Positions 48,901 to 63,725 are shown, numbered from the stretch's first letter. The stretch is 64,000 nucleotides of DNA from Vanilla planifolia (GCA_023846275.1 JAIUJO010000183.1:172745-236744); one strand, 5' to 3'. A program made the numbers and translations. Notes: a model not told the origin generated them from the sequence alone.

Positions 48901-51900
48901 AAACTTAAAAGTTAATTTATTATTTATTATGCTATATACATTGGTAATTAGTAGTAATTCAGAATGGGGTCTTAACGACCTAAAATAAATTTCATTGTTA
49001 GCCTAATTTGACAAGCTCCATCTAATCAAGTATTTAATCTAATATTTTTAAGTTTTCTATTTTTTGGAATTTTTACATACTTCATTAGTCATTTCTATTT
49101 GTAGCTTATTTGATAATAAAAAATGTTACAATAGATGCATCTAGTATATTAGAATATAATAAGTCCATACAATTTAACATATTTCTACAAATTTTGTAAT
49201 TTAATTTTATTATATTAGTAATTCTAAATCTCCTATTGAGTGACTTTTACATTAATTTTATTTTATTATATTACATTATTTTAATTTATTTTAAAATTAT
49301 TATATATTTTAATTTAATATGAAATTAAAAACTTATTATTATTTATGTTGAGTTTTCATAATTTTTTATAATTCTAAATGAGGCTCAGTTAAGATGAAAC
49401 AAATGTGTTAAACTTGTCATAGTGAGCTTATCAAGTTAACCATTCTTTTTATAATTTTAAATTTTTTTATTTTTTTTATTTAGGCATGCTTTAACAAGAC
49501 ATTTTGATTTATACCTAACAAAACAATCTATAATATTAAGTACAATCTCCTTAATGACTTGGATTTAAATTTCTTGGTATAATTTATTTTATTTTTCCAT
49601 ACTTTCTTATTGATTTTATTTTATTTCTTTATAACTTATAATCTTCTTTAATCTAATGTGCACATCACTTTAATTTGATAATGTCATATTGGTTAAATTT
49701 ATCATATTTTTAATATATTTACTTTTTATTTAAATAGTAATTTATTGTTTTTGTATCATTAAATTTATTGATTCATAAACATTCCAATCAGTCTCTTGAG
49801 CCAACCAAGCATGAGTGGCCACTCTGAAACCTTTAGACATTAGATCATCAACTACAAAGTTTGGCCAAGCCCAATCTTTGCTAGGGTGCAATCTTGAAAC
49901 ATGGTTGATGCAAGATAAAGGAAGGATCGAGTTGGGTTCAAATTGAATCAAGTATAGAATGGGTTGCAAAATACCCATATTCATTTTAAACTTGTATGCA
50001 TATGAGTGTCCCAAGTTATAAAATATTGAGCATATAAGGATGGAGCTTGCCACAATTTTAACTTGAAATAAAGGTAAGTAGAAACTTATATAAAGGGTAA
50101 ACAACTCTTATATTATTGTGCCACAAGCTTTGCATGAATTCCTATCATTTGATTATTCATTGGATTGGTAAGCTTTAGCCAAGTAGTAATATTTTCTTCA
50201 AGGCGCAAATTGAACAACCATCAACTTATAGTAATTTATTAGATAGCAAGATTTCTTTCTTTTGTCCTTTAATTGTGTAGCTCTAAATTATACATTTTGA
50301 AATTATGGTTGATATTATTCTCATATTTGCTATTGATTAATCGAACAATGGAGTCCTAATCTAATGTCATTAGATGGCGTACATCTAATCGAACTTGATC
50401 CAACCATCCATAACTCATCTTGTTTTATAGTCTTTGTTCTTACAAACAAAAACGTTTGATTTAACAACCTTAGTAAATCTCACATAACTAATTCCTTAGC
50501 CATTATTTGAGCTATTGTGTTAGAATTTAAGAAGAAATATTTTAAGTTGTTTGGAAAAGCTTTTTAACTTGTTTGATTACTACTTTTGAAATAACTTTTC
50601 TTTTCCTTTCCAATAACTATAATCAAAATTTTTCCAAATAGACCTTACAATTACTAGTGAAATGGCTAATTAAAGAGTAGATGATTTGATTAACTTAAAG
50701 TGGTGCTACATGATAGTTTACTAATGTAAAAGTCTCCTAGAAACACACTAACACTTAGGACTATTTCAAATTAAAATATCATCTCATTAAGCTGAGCACT
50801 TCTAAACTTTAATTTTCTATCATCTCTTAATAAGTTTTAATTCATTATGTCTTGTCATATTGAACAACAACTATAAGTTGTATCTTCTTATCAAACCTTT
50901 ATTTCCTTGCTATAAATTCCCTTCCTTTCGAATTCGACAACTAAATAATTGTGAAAACCTTAGTTATGTTTTCTATCGCAAAGAAAGTTAAGTTGGGGTT
51001 GAGCATACAAAGGCCTGGGTAATAGATGAACTTGTAAATGCTAGAAGCTCCATAGTGAAACATAATTAAAATGATCAAGTAGGTTAGCTATGAATCATAA
51101 AGAAAAACCCAAAGTAGGTCAAAGATGAATTATAAGGAAAAATCACAAGTAGCCTAGAAGATAATATCAAAGAAAAACCTTAATGTGTAACTCCATTCAT
51201 AAAGAAGTTTTTCTTATCCTTTTTTGTTGGGTTTGAAATAGGATCAATTTTGAACTAAATCACCTAAAAGTTTTTTATTCCATTTCTAATTTAATATTTT
51301 TTCTTATTGATAAAAATTAATAATTAACTAATATTTTCCAAAAATATAAAATTATTTTTATAAAGAATTTTTAAAAATTAAATATTATAAAAAACTACAA
51401 AAAGTTTTTAAAGCCCACAATTGACTCTACTATTATGGGATTTGCACATACGTATTTTATATCAGGATGCTACACTTGATCTTCAAGGTGTCTTAGAATG
51501 TAAATTTGTCATATAATTTTTTTCATTTCTTCTAAATTTTTACTTTTTCATTTATACTAATAAGAAACATTAAATCACATATTGTCTAACCTTTATAATG
51601 CATTGGTTTTTTTATATTTCATTGCCTTAATTTATATCATTTTATCATTAATAAATATTTTCTTAACATTAAAATAATAATTAATTATGAATTATTTTAG
51701 TAAATTTTATAATTAGCTATAATTCAAATCGAGGTTCAATTGATATGAAATACAATTTATACGACACATCTTGATGAACTCTATTTAATTTGGTAATAAT
51801 TTTTATATTTTAAAACATTTTATTTTCTAATATTTTTCCCTACTTTAAAAGCCATTTTGTGTCATACTTGATTTACCAACTGATAATGTTACACTCAAAC

Positions 51901-52819
51901 TGCTAAATGTCGTAAAAATAAAAATAAAATTCCCCTATAGTGTGAATCTTACATTTCTTTGCTTTATATATATTATATTGCTTTAATTTATCTTTTTATA
52001 TTTAATATATATCTACTTAAAATTAAAATAGAAAAATTATTACCTATTTTTATTTAATTTTCTTATTTGTAGTAATTCCAAGTGAGGTCTTATCATGGAA
52101 AAGAAAATGTCGTTAGACTCATCGTGCTGAGTTTAACCAAATTAAATATTTAGTTTTATGTTTTAAATATTTATTTTGTAAGACTTTGTAAGTTTTATGA
52201 GATATTTTAATTCATAACTTATTTTAAGATTTAGGATATTACACTCATTCTCTTTAGTGCCTTACAATGCAATTTTCTTCGACACTTTATGTTCTTCAAT
52301 TTTTTTGCTTCAATTTCATTATATTCTGATATACCTGTAGAACACTTATGGTATGATATTTATATTGCTTTAATTATGTTGTATTTTATTTCTAAAATTT
52401 ATATTATTTTAGATTTAATATATATTTACTTAATATTGAAATAATAATTTTTTATTATTTATATTTCTTTTTTATTAATTAATAGTAATTGAAAATAAGA
52501 ATGGATGGACATATAGGAAATGTTGTTAGACTAGTCTCGATAAGCACTATTTAGTCAAAAGCTCATTTTATATTTTAAAAAACTTCACTTTTTTAGATTT
52601 TGGCACACTTTAACACATATTTAGATTGGTACTTGATCAAAAATCAAGGATGTTACACTGAATGCCCTCTATATCTTATATAGTGCAACTTTTCCATGAA
52701 CTTCTTTCATTTCCTAAAAGTATTTCATTGTGATTTTATTATTTTATCGTAGAACATTAATTCTTTCCTTAAATGACCTTTACATTTCATTAACTTATTA
52801 AATTATAATACTTTAATTT
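45990..52819 (+). repeat. Satellite-like tandem array, ~0.41-kb unit, forward arm
   Basis: The landmark resembling TTGGACTxxTCxxxATGAGCTCTATC recurs at about 46241, 46651, 47071, 47487, 47912, 48334, 48996, 49407, 51757, 52111 and 52524. Most intervals are 410-425 bases; the 662-base step at 48334-48996 reflects a partial unit, and the 2350-base step spans an insertion. Other unit landmarks, in order, are CTTGATCTCCxTAGTATCTT, a TTTGATTTTATTATATTAC block, and TAATAATTTATTATTATTTA. Units are clearly diverged from each other. No frame is conserved between units, so this is non-coding. Confidence 0.87.
49748..51460 (+). mobile_element. LTR-like insertion in the satellite (possible solo LTR)
   Basis: The satellite breaks off near 49747 and resumes near 51460. 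The right part of the inserted DNA (51240-51464) resembles the LTR end of copia element 1 (765-983), with the CACCTAAAA block, A/T runs and TTTGCACA tail in the same order. No gag or pol lies inside, hence the solo LTR reading. I could not identify a clean left terminus or target-site duplication, so the left ~400 bases may be something else. A 120-codon frame at 50104-49742 (-) has no recognised domain and reads 30 bases into the flanking DNA. Confidence 0.5.
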
Positions 52820-55800
52820 CTCTTAAGTAATGTAATATAACCAAATATAAGTGATATAAATTTCACATAAAAGAAGAATTTGAGTTATATAGTAATATAA
52901 TAATATCAAAGAAAAATAATTTGAAAAACATTTTGTAAATTGTTTGGAAAAAAATATGTTCCCAGGTTTTATAGAGATCGAGTGTAACACTCTGCACCAT
53001 CAAATCAAGTAAAGCAATGCATCTTATAAAGCATGTTAAAAACTTAAAAAATATAAAATATTAATAAAATGAATATTTAATTTTACAGGAGTCTTCGAGA
53101 TGAGTCCAATGATGTGTGCTTCATCTTGATTAGACCTCATTTTGTGCTTTTAGTAATTACAAAAATTAGTAAGTATGAATAATAACTATCTTTATACGAG
53201 AATGTTGAATTCAAGGATTCTATGGAGATTGAGCATAACATCCTTGAGAATCAAATAGGGTATGTTCGAAATGACATGTGAAGAAAGTTAAAAAAATAGA
53301 AAATAATTTTTTTACAAATATTAAAATGAACATTCAATTAGATAGAGCTCATTAAGACATATCCAATGATGTTTGTTTCATCTTGTTATCACCTTACTCA
53401 AAAGTATTTTAAATTAACAAAGCAAATAACAATAAATAATAATAAGTTATTATTTTTATGTTATGTAAATCTAAATTAAATCTAAAACAACATAAATTTG
53501 AGAAATTTAAGATAACTAAATCAAAGTAATGATGTCACTTTAGAAGAAATTCATCATTACATGGTAATATGACAAAATAAAAGTGTATTATTTTAAAAAT
53601 ATGATAAATTATATGAAAATATTTTGTCATAAGATACTATGTTGATAAGGTGTAACATCTTCAATCAATAAATCAAGTGTAAATCCAAATATCTATTAAT
53701 ATTTGTCAAATCCCTAAAGAAACAAAGTATTTTAAAAAATAAAATTGAATATTTATTTCAATAGGGCTCATGGAGACAAGCCAAACAATGTTTTTTATTA
53801 AGTTGGATCTCAATTGGAATTAACAAATTTTTGAAATAAATAATAATAAATAGTAAAAAAAATTATAATCTACTATTAGGAAATCTATTTAAACTATGAA
53901 ATAAGATAAATTGAAGCAATGTAATATAATAAAAACAAAGCAAACTAAAGGTCACACGAGAGGAGAATAAAAGATATATAATAATATATCGAGGTAAGAG
54001 AAAAAGTTTTAAAAAAAATGAGATAAATTTTTTGGAAATATATATTCCAAAATAATAATAAAATTAAGTGTCACACTACCAATCATCAATTTTAATTCAA
54101 ATTAAAAAGATTAATAAAGCATGTTAAATAAGAATTATCAAATATTTAAATATATAGAATTGAATATTTTTTCAATAAAGCTCTTTAAGATGAGTATAAT
54201 GACATCTATTTTATATCACTTATTTTGAATTATTATGAATTAAAAATAAAGAAGCATAAATAATAATATTTTAGTGTTTAGGGAATCTTAGTTAAACTAA
54301 AATAAGATAAATAAAAGTAATACAAATTAACTAAATAAAAGTGATGTAAAAGTCACATGAGAGGATATTTAGATATTCATAGTAATGTAATCAAATAAAA
54401 CTAAAATATTTAAAAAATGAAATAAATTGTACCAAAAATAGCTTTTTAAGATATTAAGTGACCGAGTAGAACATCCTTGTTCATCAAATCAGGTATGATT
54501 AAAAATTTCTCTTGAAGTGTGTCAAAATACTAGAAAAATAAATTATTTAAAGCTATAAAATAAGCTTAAATAATATTTAATAACAAAGAACTCTTCAAGG
54601 TGAATCAAATAACGTTTTTTTGATCTTCATCAAAAATCATTCAGAATTACTACGAGTTATATATTTAAATAAGCATAAATAATAATTTCTCTTTTAACAT
54701 AAATAAAATATATATTAAATTTAAAATAATAGAAATCAAGGTAATTTAATAAAAAATTTATTATTATCTAATTGTTACATGAGATGAGATTTAGTGCTAT
54801 GTAATTATATGACCAAATCAAAATAAAAAATTCAAATAAATTGTAAACATCTTTTAAAATATTATATTCAAAGATACTAAAGAGATCAAGGCTCATGAGG
54901 TATGAATCAAAATATCTCATAAAGTAGACAAACCAATCAAAAATGTTTTATAAAATAAAAATAAATATTTATTTGGATAGAGTTAGTTGAGATTACACCA
55001 ATAATGTATGTTTTGACTCCATTGAATGATTTTTGGAACAATATGAATTATTAAAATAAATAAATATAAATAATAATAAATTAAAGGGAAAAGCTGGAGT
55101 TTTAGATACTAAAGAGATCAAGTGTAACACTATAAACTATCAATCCATATATGAATGATAATCCTTGATAAAGTATGCGACATCTATACAAAAAAATATG
55201 TAAAAATATAAAAATAAATATTTAATTAGATAGAGTACGTCAAGATGAGTCCAAGATGTTTTTTCTACATCGAATCGTGTTTGGACTTACTGTGAATTAA
55301 TAAAGTAATTAAACATAAATTATAAAAAATAATTATTTCAGTATTAAGTTAATATATATTTATATTAAAAAGAGATAAATTAAAGCAATGTAATATAATG
55401 ACATTTAATTGATTCAAAAAATTTAAAGAAATGGGATAAATTATATAACAAATATATTTTCCTTTTAAATGGATTATATAAAAAGATAAAGATCATTTTT
55501 AATTGGGTAAGGCTTTTCAAGGGACACAATGGCATATTTTAATATCGTATAACCATGTCTAGAAGTATTATGCATTATTAAAATAAATAAACATTAAAAA
55601 CCATAAATATTATTTTAATATTTAGTTGAAATATCATGAAGTTGAAACATATTCAAAGTAATGTAATATAATAAAAACAAAGTATTGTATACATCACAGA
55701 AAGGAGAATTAGAGTTTCATGGTTATATAGCAAAATCAAAGAAAAAAAATTAAAGAACTGAGATAATTTGTATTGTAAAACTACAGTGCATGATACTAAG

Positions 55801-56342
55801 GAGATTGAGTTAATATCCTTAATTGTAAAAGCTCGTACTAACCAAAATATTTCCCAAAGCATGCCAAAATACTCAAAAATTAAATTTGTTAGAACATAGA
55901 AATGATTATTTCATTGGATAGAGCTCATCTAGAAAGTTCAATCAGGTTTGCCTCATCTTAGTCAAAAGTTGTGCATAGTTTCTATGCAATAGAAAAATTT
56001 AAACATAAATAATAATAAATTATTGTTGAAATATTAAATAAATAAATCTTAAAGCCATATGAGAAAAATTAAAGAAATGTAATACAACCAAAACAAATCA
56101 ACGTTAAGATCACAATAGATGAGAATTATTGTTTTGTTGCAATATAACCAAACTAATACAAAACATTTAAAAAACATAATTTCAATTGAAAAGATACATT
56201 CAAAGATAGTATGGATATCAAGGATAATATGTTTGATCATCAATTAAACTATGAAATGAAATGTCTCATAAGACTTATTGAACCCCAAAATAATAAAATA
56301 TTTAAATGATATGAAAATGAATAATTTAATGGAACTTCTTCA

Positions 56343-59300
56343 GATAATTCCAATGATATTTATATTATCTCCATTGGATCTCATTTGGAATTACTTTAAA
56401 TAGTCAAAGTAAATAATCATAAGCAATAATAAATTATTATTTTAATTTCAGTGTAAACTTGTTAAAAGTAAAATTTGCTAGGTTGAAGCTATATTATAAA
56501 ACAAATAGAAGCATTATCAGAGTTAAATCAGAGAAGATTGAGTGTCATGTAGTAATAAAAAAAGTAAAAGAAAAATGTTTGAAGAATGAGCAAACTTGTA
56601 TGACAAAATAGCATTCCAACACATTAAGGATATTGAGTGTAACATCATTTATGATAAAATCAAGTATGATTTGTAATGTTTCATAATGTAGCTAAAACTC
56701 TACTAAATAAAATAATTAAATATATTAAAATATATATTTAAATGGAAAAGGCATGTCGACGTGTGTTCTATGATGTATGTTTCTTCTCCAACAAAACATT
56801 TTTAGAAATATTGTTAATTAATAAAATAACTAAACAAAAAAAAATAATAAATTATTACTTTTCCATTAAGTAAACATATATTAAAACTAAAATACAACAA
56901 TTGATGTAATGTAATATGACAAAATCAAAGTTATATATTTGTCATGCCAGAGGAGAATATTGATTCCATTATAATATGAAAAAAATAAATAAAAAAATTT
57001 TAAGAAATGAAATAAATTGTAAGAGAAAACTACATTCCAAGTTACTAAGAAGATCACATGTAACATAAACATTACTTAAATTTGGTACAAATCGAAATGT
57101 CCGCTAATGTGTAATAATTTCTAACAAAATACAATATTAAAAAAATTAAAAATGTGTAATTAAGTAAATAGAGCATCTTAAGAGCTATATAATAGTTTTG
57201 TTTTTGTGTCCAACTGACCGATATGGGAATTATTACTAAATACTAAATATAATAAGAAGAAATAATAATAATTTTATTTTTTAATATTAAGCAAATATTT
57301 ATCAGATTTGAAATGAGATACATTGAAGAAATAAGATATTACCAAATGAAGGTGTTATAAATGTAACATGAGAAGAGATTTAGAGCAGCATATTAATATA
57401 ACAAATTCAAAGAACAAAATTACAAAAAGTGAGATAAAATGCCATACAACGTGCTCTCCAAGATACTAAGGAGATCGGGTGTAACATTCTCGATTATCAA
57501 GTCAAGACAAATTGAAATATATTATAAAATAAGATAAACTACTATAAAAAAAATATTTAGAAGTACAAAATTAATATTTAATTGTAAATAACATGCTAGG
57601 AGTACTAATACTATATTTATCTCATTTCCATTACACTTACTTAGAGTTATTATTAATTACCAATATAATAAAACATGTGTAGTATTGAATTATGTTTTAA
57701 AATAAAAATAAGTTAAATTAAAGTAATGCAACATAATGAAATTAAAGTGATGTATGTGTCACACAAGAAAAAATTTAGAATAACATATTATAAAAAACTT
57801 GGGGGAAAAATATGAAGAAATGAGTAAATTTTAGGGAAAAATTGAATTCCAAGATGCAATTGAAATGAAGTGCAATATCCTTAATTATAAAATAATTATT
57901 GAATTTGAAATGGCTATTAAATGTGCCAAAACTATAGTAAATAAAACATTAAAAATATAAACACTAATATTTAAATGAATAAAGCTCGTTAAGGTGAGAT
58001 TAATGTTGTAGCCCTTGTCTCCATCAATCAATATTAATAACCATTGTGGATTATTAACTTAAATAAATATAAAAAAATTAAAAATTAATTTTTTATATTA
58101 GATAATTATATATTAAATCTATAGAAAGTTAATTGAAATAATATAATATAAATGAAAATGATGTATAGGTCATATATGAGGTGAATTACAATTTTAGAGA
58201 AAATTAAAACATGCCAAAACAATAGAAAAATAAATATTTTAAAATATTAAAATGAACATTTACATGGAAAGAGCTCCTCAAGAAGAGAACAATTAAAGTT
58301 TTCTCATCTTCATAACATTTTGTATGGAATTACAACAAAAAATAGAAGAAATTAAACATGAATAATAATAAACTAATTTTTCAATTTTTAGTAAATACAG
58401 CTTATAGAGAAAAATTACATCAATTGAAGAAATAAATTATTACCAAATGAAATATCTATAAAGTCACTCGAGAAAAAAAAGTATCAAAAAATGTGATAAA
58501 ATTTATTATTATTCCAAGAATTAAGGAGATTGAGTGTAACTTCCACAATCAACAGATTTTGTAGAAAATATATATCTCATAAAAAGTGAAAAATGTGTAC
58601 AAAGTAACAAAATTAAGTTTGTAAAATTTATTATAATATTTGATAGAGCTTATCGAGGCTTGTCCAACAGCATTTGGTTTATGCCCATTAAGCCTCGTTT
58701 TTGAATACTAAAAATTACAAATGTAAATAAACATAAATTCTTATAAATTATTATTAAAGTAATGTAATATAACTAAATTAAAATAATGTAAATGTCACAT
58801 GCAATGAGAATTATGATTTAGTAGTAATATAATAATATCAATGTGAAAGATTTGTAAAAATTTGGTAAATTGTATAGTAAAGTTGCACTCAAAGAATATG
58901 AAGAAATCTAGTATAAATTCCCAATCTCCAATTCAAGAATGAAACAAAATTTCTAATAAATTATGTAAAACACTACAAAAGAAAAATATTTAGAAATATA
59001 GAAATAAATATTTTTTCAAAAAAAGCTCCTTAAGATAAGTCTAATGCCATTTGTCTCCATCACAGCTCATTTGGAATTATTATAAATTAGAAAAGAAATT
59101 AAACATAAATAATGATAAATTATTTTTTAAACATTAAGTAAAAACATATTAAAGCTAAAATAAGATAAATTGTAATAATCAAGTATAATAAAATTAAAGC
59201 AATGTAAAGTACACATGGCACTAAAGTTTTGTAATAATTTAACCAAGTTAAAGCCAAAAAAAAAAAATAAGAATACTTTCATAAGAAAGTTACATTTCAA

Positions 59301-59740
59301 GATATGAAGCAAATGGAATGTATTATCATTGATCATAAAAGTTGTTACCAATAAAACCTCTTATAAAACTTGCCAAAATAATAAAAAAAAAATGAAATAA
59401 TTAACAAAACAAGAATAAATATTTAACTTTGTGGAGCTCATCGACAAGAGGCCAACAAGGTTTATTCATCTCCATTTAGTTTCATTTGGAAATATTATGA
59501 AGTACAAAAAAATCAAATATGTAATAATATATTTTTATTAATAACTTAATATTAATTAGATATACATGTGCACTGCATAAAGATAAGTTGAAGAAATATA
59601 ATTTAACAAAATGAATTATAAAAGAAGTTTTGTTTTTTTGTGATATAACCAAATGGAAGAAAACAATTGTAGAAATTAAGTAAATTGTGTGGTGCTGCTA
59701 CACTCAAAGAAATTAAGGAAATGAAATGTAACATCCTTGA
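56343..59740. repeat. Higher-order duplication, copy A (~3.4 kb)
   Basis: This block of about eight satellite units recurs downstream. The first 102 bases are repeated, apparently unchanged, at 59741-59842; the rest matches 60376-63725 at an offset of 3970-4000. The two copies share unit-specific features, such as TGTCCAACTGACCGATATGG at 57207 and 61177, so they are much closer to each other than neighbouring units are. Confidence 0.85.
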
Positions 59741-62700
59741 GATAATTCCAATGATATTTATATTATCTCCATTGGATCTCATTTGGAATTACTTTAAATA
59801 GTCAAAGTAAATAATCATAAGCAATAATAAATTATTATTTTAAGATATGAAGCAAATGGAATGTATTATCATTAATCATAAAAATTGTTACCAATAAAAC
59901 CTCTTAGAAAACTTGCCAAAATAATAAAAAAATAAAATAATTAACAAAACAAGAATAAATATTTAACTTTGTGGAGCTCATCGCCAAGAGGCCAACAAGG
60001 TTTATTCATCTCCATTTAGTTTCATTTGGAAATATTATGAAGTACAAAAAAATCAAATATGTAATAATATATTTTTATTAATAACTTAATATTAATTAGA
60101 TATACATGTGCACTGCATAAAGATTTTTTTGTACTTCATAATATTTCCAAATGAAACTAAATGGAGATGAATAAACCTTGTTGGCCTCTTGTCGATGAGC
60201 TCCACAAAGTTAAATATTTATTCTTGTTTTGTTAATTATTTTTTTTTTAATTATTTTGGCAAGTTTTATAAGAGGTTTTATTGGTAAAAATTTTTTATGA
60301 TCAATGATAATACATTTCATTTGCTTCATATCTTAAAATAATAATTTATTATTGCTTATGACTATTTACTTTAAGTAGTCAAAGTAAATAATAATAAATA
60401 ATAATAAATTATTATTTTAATTTTAGTGTATACATGTTAAAAGTAAAATTGGCTAGACTGAAGCTATATTATAAAACAAAATCAAAGCATTATTAGAGTT
60501 AAATTAGATAAGATTGAGAGTCATGTAGTAATAAAAACACTAAAAGAAAAATGTTTGAAGAATGAGCAAAGTTATATGACAAAATAGATTTCCAACACAT
60601 TAAGGAGATTGTGTGTAACATCATTAATAATGAAATCAAGTATGAATTGAAATGTTTCATAAGGTAGCTGAAACTCTACTAAAAAAATAATTAAAAAAAT
60701 TAAAATATATATTTAAATGGGAAAGACATTTCGAGGTATGTCCTATGATGTATGTTTCTTCTCCAACAAAACATTTTTAGAAATATTGCTAATTAATAAA
60801 TAAATAAACATAAATAATAATAGATTATTACTTTTCCATTAAGTAGATATAGATTAAAACTGAAATACAACAATTGATGTAATGTAATATAACAAAATCA
60901 AAGTGATATATTTACATGCCAAAGGAGAATATTGATTCTATTATAATATGAAAATAATAAAATAAAAAATTTTAAGAAATGAAATAAATTGTAAGAGAAA
61001 ACTACATTCAAAGTTACAAAGAAGATCACATGTAACATCAACATTACTCAAATTTGGTACAAATCAATAAGTCCACTAATGTGTAATAATTTCTAATAAA
61101 ATACAATATTAAAAAAATTAAAAAATGTGTAATTAATTAAATAGAGCTTAGGAGCTATCTAATAATTTTCTTTTTGTGTCCAACTGACCGATATGGGAAT
61201 TATTACGAATTACTAAAGATAATAAGAAAAAATAATAATAATTTCTTATTTTTAATATTAAATAAATATTTATCAGATTTGAAATGAGATAAATTGAAGA
61301 AATAAGATATTACCAAATCAAGGTGTTATAAATGTAACATGAGAAGAGATTTAGAGCGACATATTAATATAACAAATTCAAAGAACAAAATTACAAAAAG
61401 TGATATAAAATCCACTACAATGTGCTCTCCAAGATACTAAGGAGATCGGGTGTAACATCCCCGATTATCAAGTCAAGACAAATTAAAATATCTTATAAAG
61501 CAAGATAAACTACTGTCAAAAAATATTTAAGAGTTACAAAATTAATATTTAATTGTAAATAACTTGCTAAGACTACTAAATACTACATTTATCTCATTTC
61601 CATTACAATTAAAGTTATTATTAATTACCAATATAATTAAACATGAGTAGTATTGAATTATTATTTAATATTAAATAATTATTTTTTAAATTAAAAAAAG
61701 TTAAATTAAAGTAATGCAACATAATGAAATTAAAAGTGATGTATGTGTTACACAAGAAAAAATTTAGAATAACATATTATTATTAAAAAACTTGGAGGAA
61801 AAATATGAAGAAATGTGGTAAATTTTAGGGAAAAATTGAATTCCAAGACAGAATTGAGATGAAGTGGAATATCGTTAATTATAAAATCATTATTGAATTT
61901 GAAATGGCCATTAAATGTGTCAAAACTGTAGTAAATAAAACATTGAAAATATATACACTAATATTTCAATGAATAAAGCTCGTTAAGGTGAGATCAATAC
62001 TGTAGCCTTTGTCTCCATGAAGCAATGTTAATAACCATTGTGGATTATTATCTTAAATAAATATAAAAAAATGAAAAATTAATTTTTTGTATTACATAAT
62101 TATATATTAAATATATAGAAAATTAGTTAAAATAATATAATATAAGTAAATGAAAATGATGTTTAGGTCACATATGATGTGAATTAGAGTTTTAGAGAAA
62201 ATTAAAACATGCCAAAACAATAGAAAATAAATATTTTAAAATATTAAAATGAACATTTACATAGAAAGAGCTCTTCAAGAAGAGACCAATTAAAGTTTTC
62301 TCATATTCATAACATTTTGCATGGAATTACAACAAAAAATAGAAGAAATTAAACATAAATAATAATAAACTAATTTCTCAATATTTAGTAAATACATCTT
62401 AGAAAGAAAAATTGCATAAATTGAAGAAATAAATTATAACCAAATGAATGACCTATAATGAAGAAAGAAAACATTTTCAAAAAATGTGATAAATTTTATA
62501 AGAAAGTAGTATTCCAAGAATTAAGAAGATTAAGTGTAATATCCACAATGAACAGATCTGGTAGAAAATATATATGTCATAAAAAGTGAAAATGTGTACG
62601 AAATAACAAAATTAAGTTTGTAAAAATCATTATAATATTTGATAGAGCTCATCCAGACTTGTCCAAAAACATTTGTTTTTTGCCCATTAAGCCTCTTTGT

Positions 62701-63725
62701 GAATACTACAAATTACAAATGTATATAAATATAAATACTTATAAATTATTGTTAAAGTAATGTAATATAACAAAATAAAAATAATGTAAATGTCACATGC
62801 GATGAGAATTATGATTTAGTAGTAATATAATAATATCAATCTGAAAGATTTGTAAAAATTAAGTAAATTGTATACTAAAGTTGCACTCAAAGATTATGAA
62901 GAGATCTAGTATAAAATTTGTAATCTTCAATTCAAGAATGAAAAAAAATTTCTAATAAATAATGCAAAACACTACAAAAGAAAAATATTTAGAAATATAG
63001 AAATAAATATTTATTCAAAAAAAGCTCCTTAAGATAAGTCTAATGCCATTTGTCTCCATCATAGTTCATTTGGAATTACTATGAACTTGAAAAGAAATTA
63101 AACATAAATAATGATAAATTATTTTTTTAATATTAAGTAAAAATATATTTAATCTAAAATAAGATAAATTGAAATAATTAAGTATAATAAAATTAAAACA
63201 ATGTAAAGTACACATGGCACTAGAGTTTTGTAGTAATTTAACCAAGTTAAAGCCAACTATTAAAACAAATAAGAATACTTTCATAAGAAAGTTACATTTC
63301 AAGATATGAAGAAAACAGAATGTATTATCATTGATCATAAAAATTGTTAAAAATAATAACTCTTATAAAATTTGCCAAAACAATAAAAAATAAAATAATT
63401 AACAAAAGAAGAATAAATATTTAATTTTGTGGAGCTCATCGACAAGAGGCCAACAGTGTTTATTCATCTCCATTTGGTCTCATTTGGAAAAATTATGAAG
63501 TACAAAAAAAAATTATGTAATAATATATTAATAACTAATTGTTAACTAAATGTATATGTGTCCTGAATAAAGATAAGTTGAAGAAATATAATTTAACAAA
63601 ATGAATTACAAAAGAAGTTTTGTTTTTTTGTGATATAACCAAATCAAAGAAAAAAATTTTAGAAACTAAGTAAATTGTGTAGTATTGCTATACTCAAAGA
63701 AATTAAGGAGATGAAATGTAACATC
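59741..63725. repeat. Higher-order duplication, copy B, split by a palindromic insert
   Basis: Copy B starts at 59741 directly after copy A, which is cut at the CCTTGA|GATAATTCC joint. It is interrupted at 59843, where a second copy of 59300-59584 and an inverted segment are inserted, and resumes at about 60374-60376. It ends near 63725, where the sequence goes on with CTTGATTGCTAACTCATGAG, which copy A lacks. Confidence 0.83.
59803..60373. repeat. Long inverted repeat: 250-bp arms, 71-bp spacer
   Basis: The left arm 59803-60052 and right arm 60124-60373 are near-perfect reverse complements. Both arms include the abnormal joint ATTATTTTAAGATATGAAG, so the palindrome formed after that joint. 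At three sites where the arms differ (CGCC/CGAC, TAGAAAA/TATAAAA, ATTAATC/ATTGATC) the right arm agrees with the older copy at 59300-59500; those changes therefore arose in the left arm. The transcript could fold into a ~250-bp hairpin. Confidence 0.92.

Noticed and set aside
49742..50104. A 120-codon - strand frame, possible small gene
   Set aside because: No domain recognised. It lies in the LTR-like insertion, and the frame has no start context or exon structure that I can support.
59127..63338. Paired - strand frames (59351-59127 and 63338-63066) with similar proteins, suggesting a conserved gene
   Set aside because: The similarity is explained by the 3.4-kb duplication of satellite DNA. 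Other units have stops at the corresponding place.
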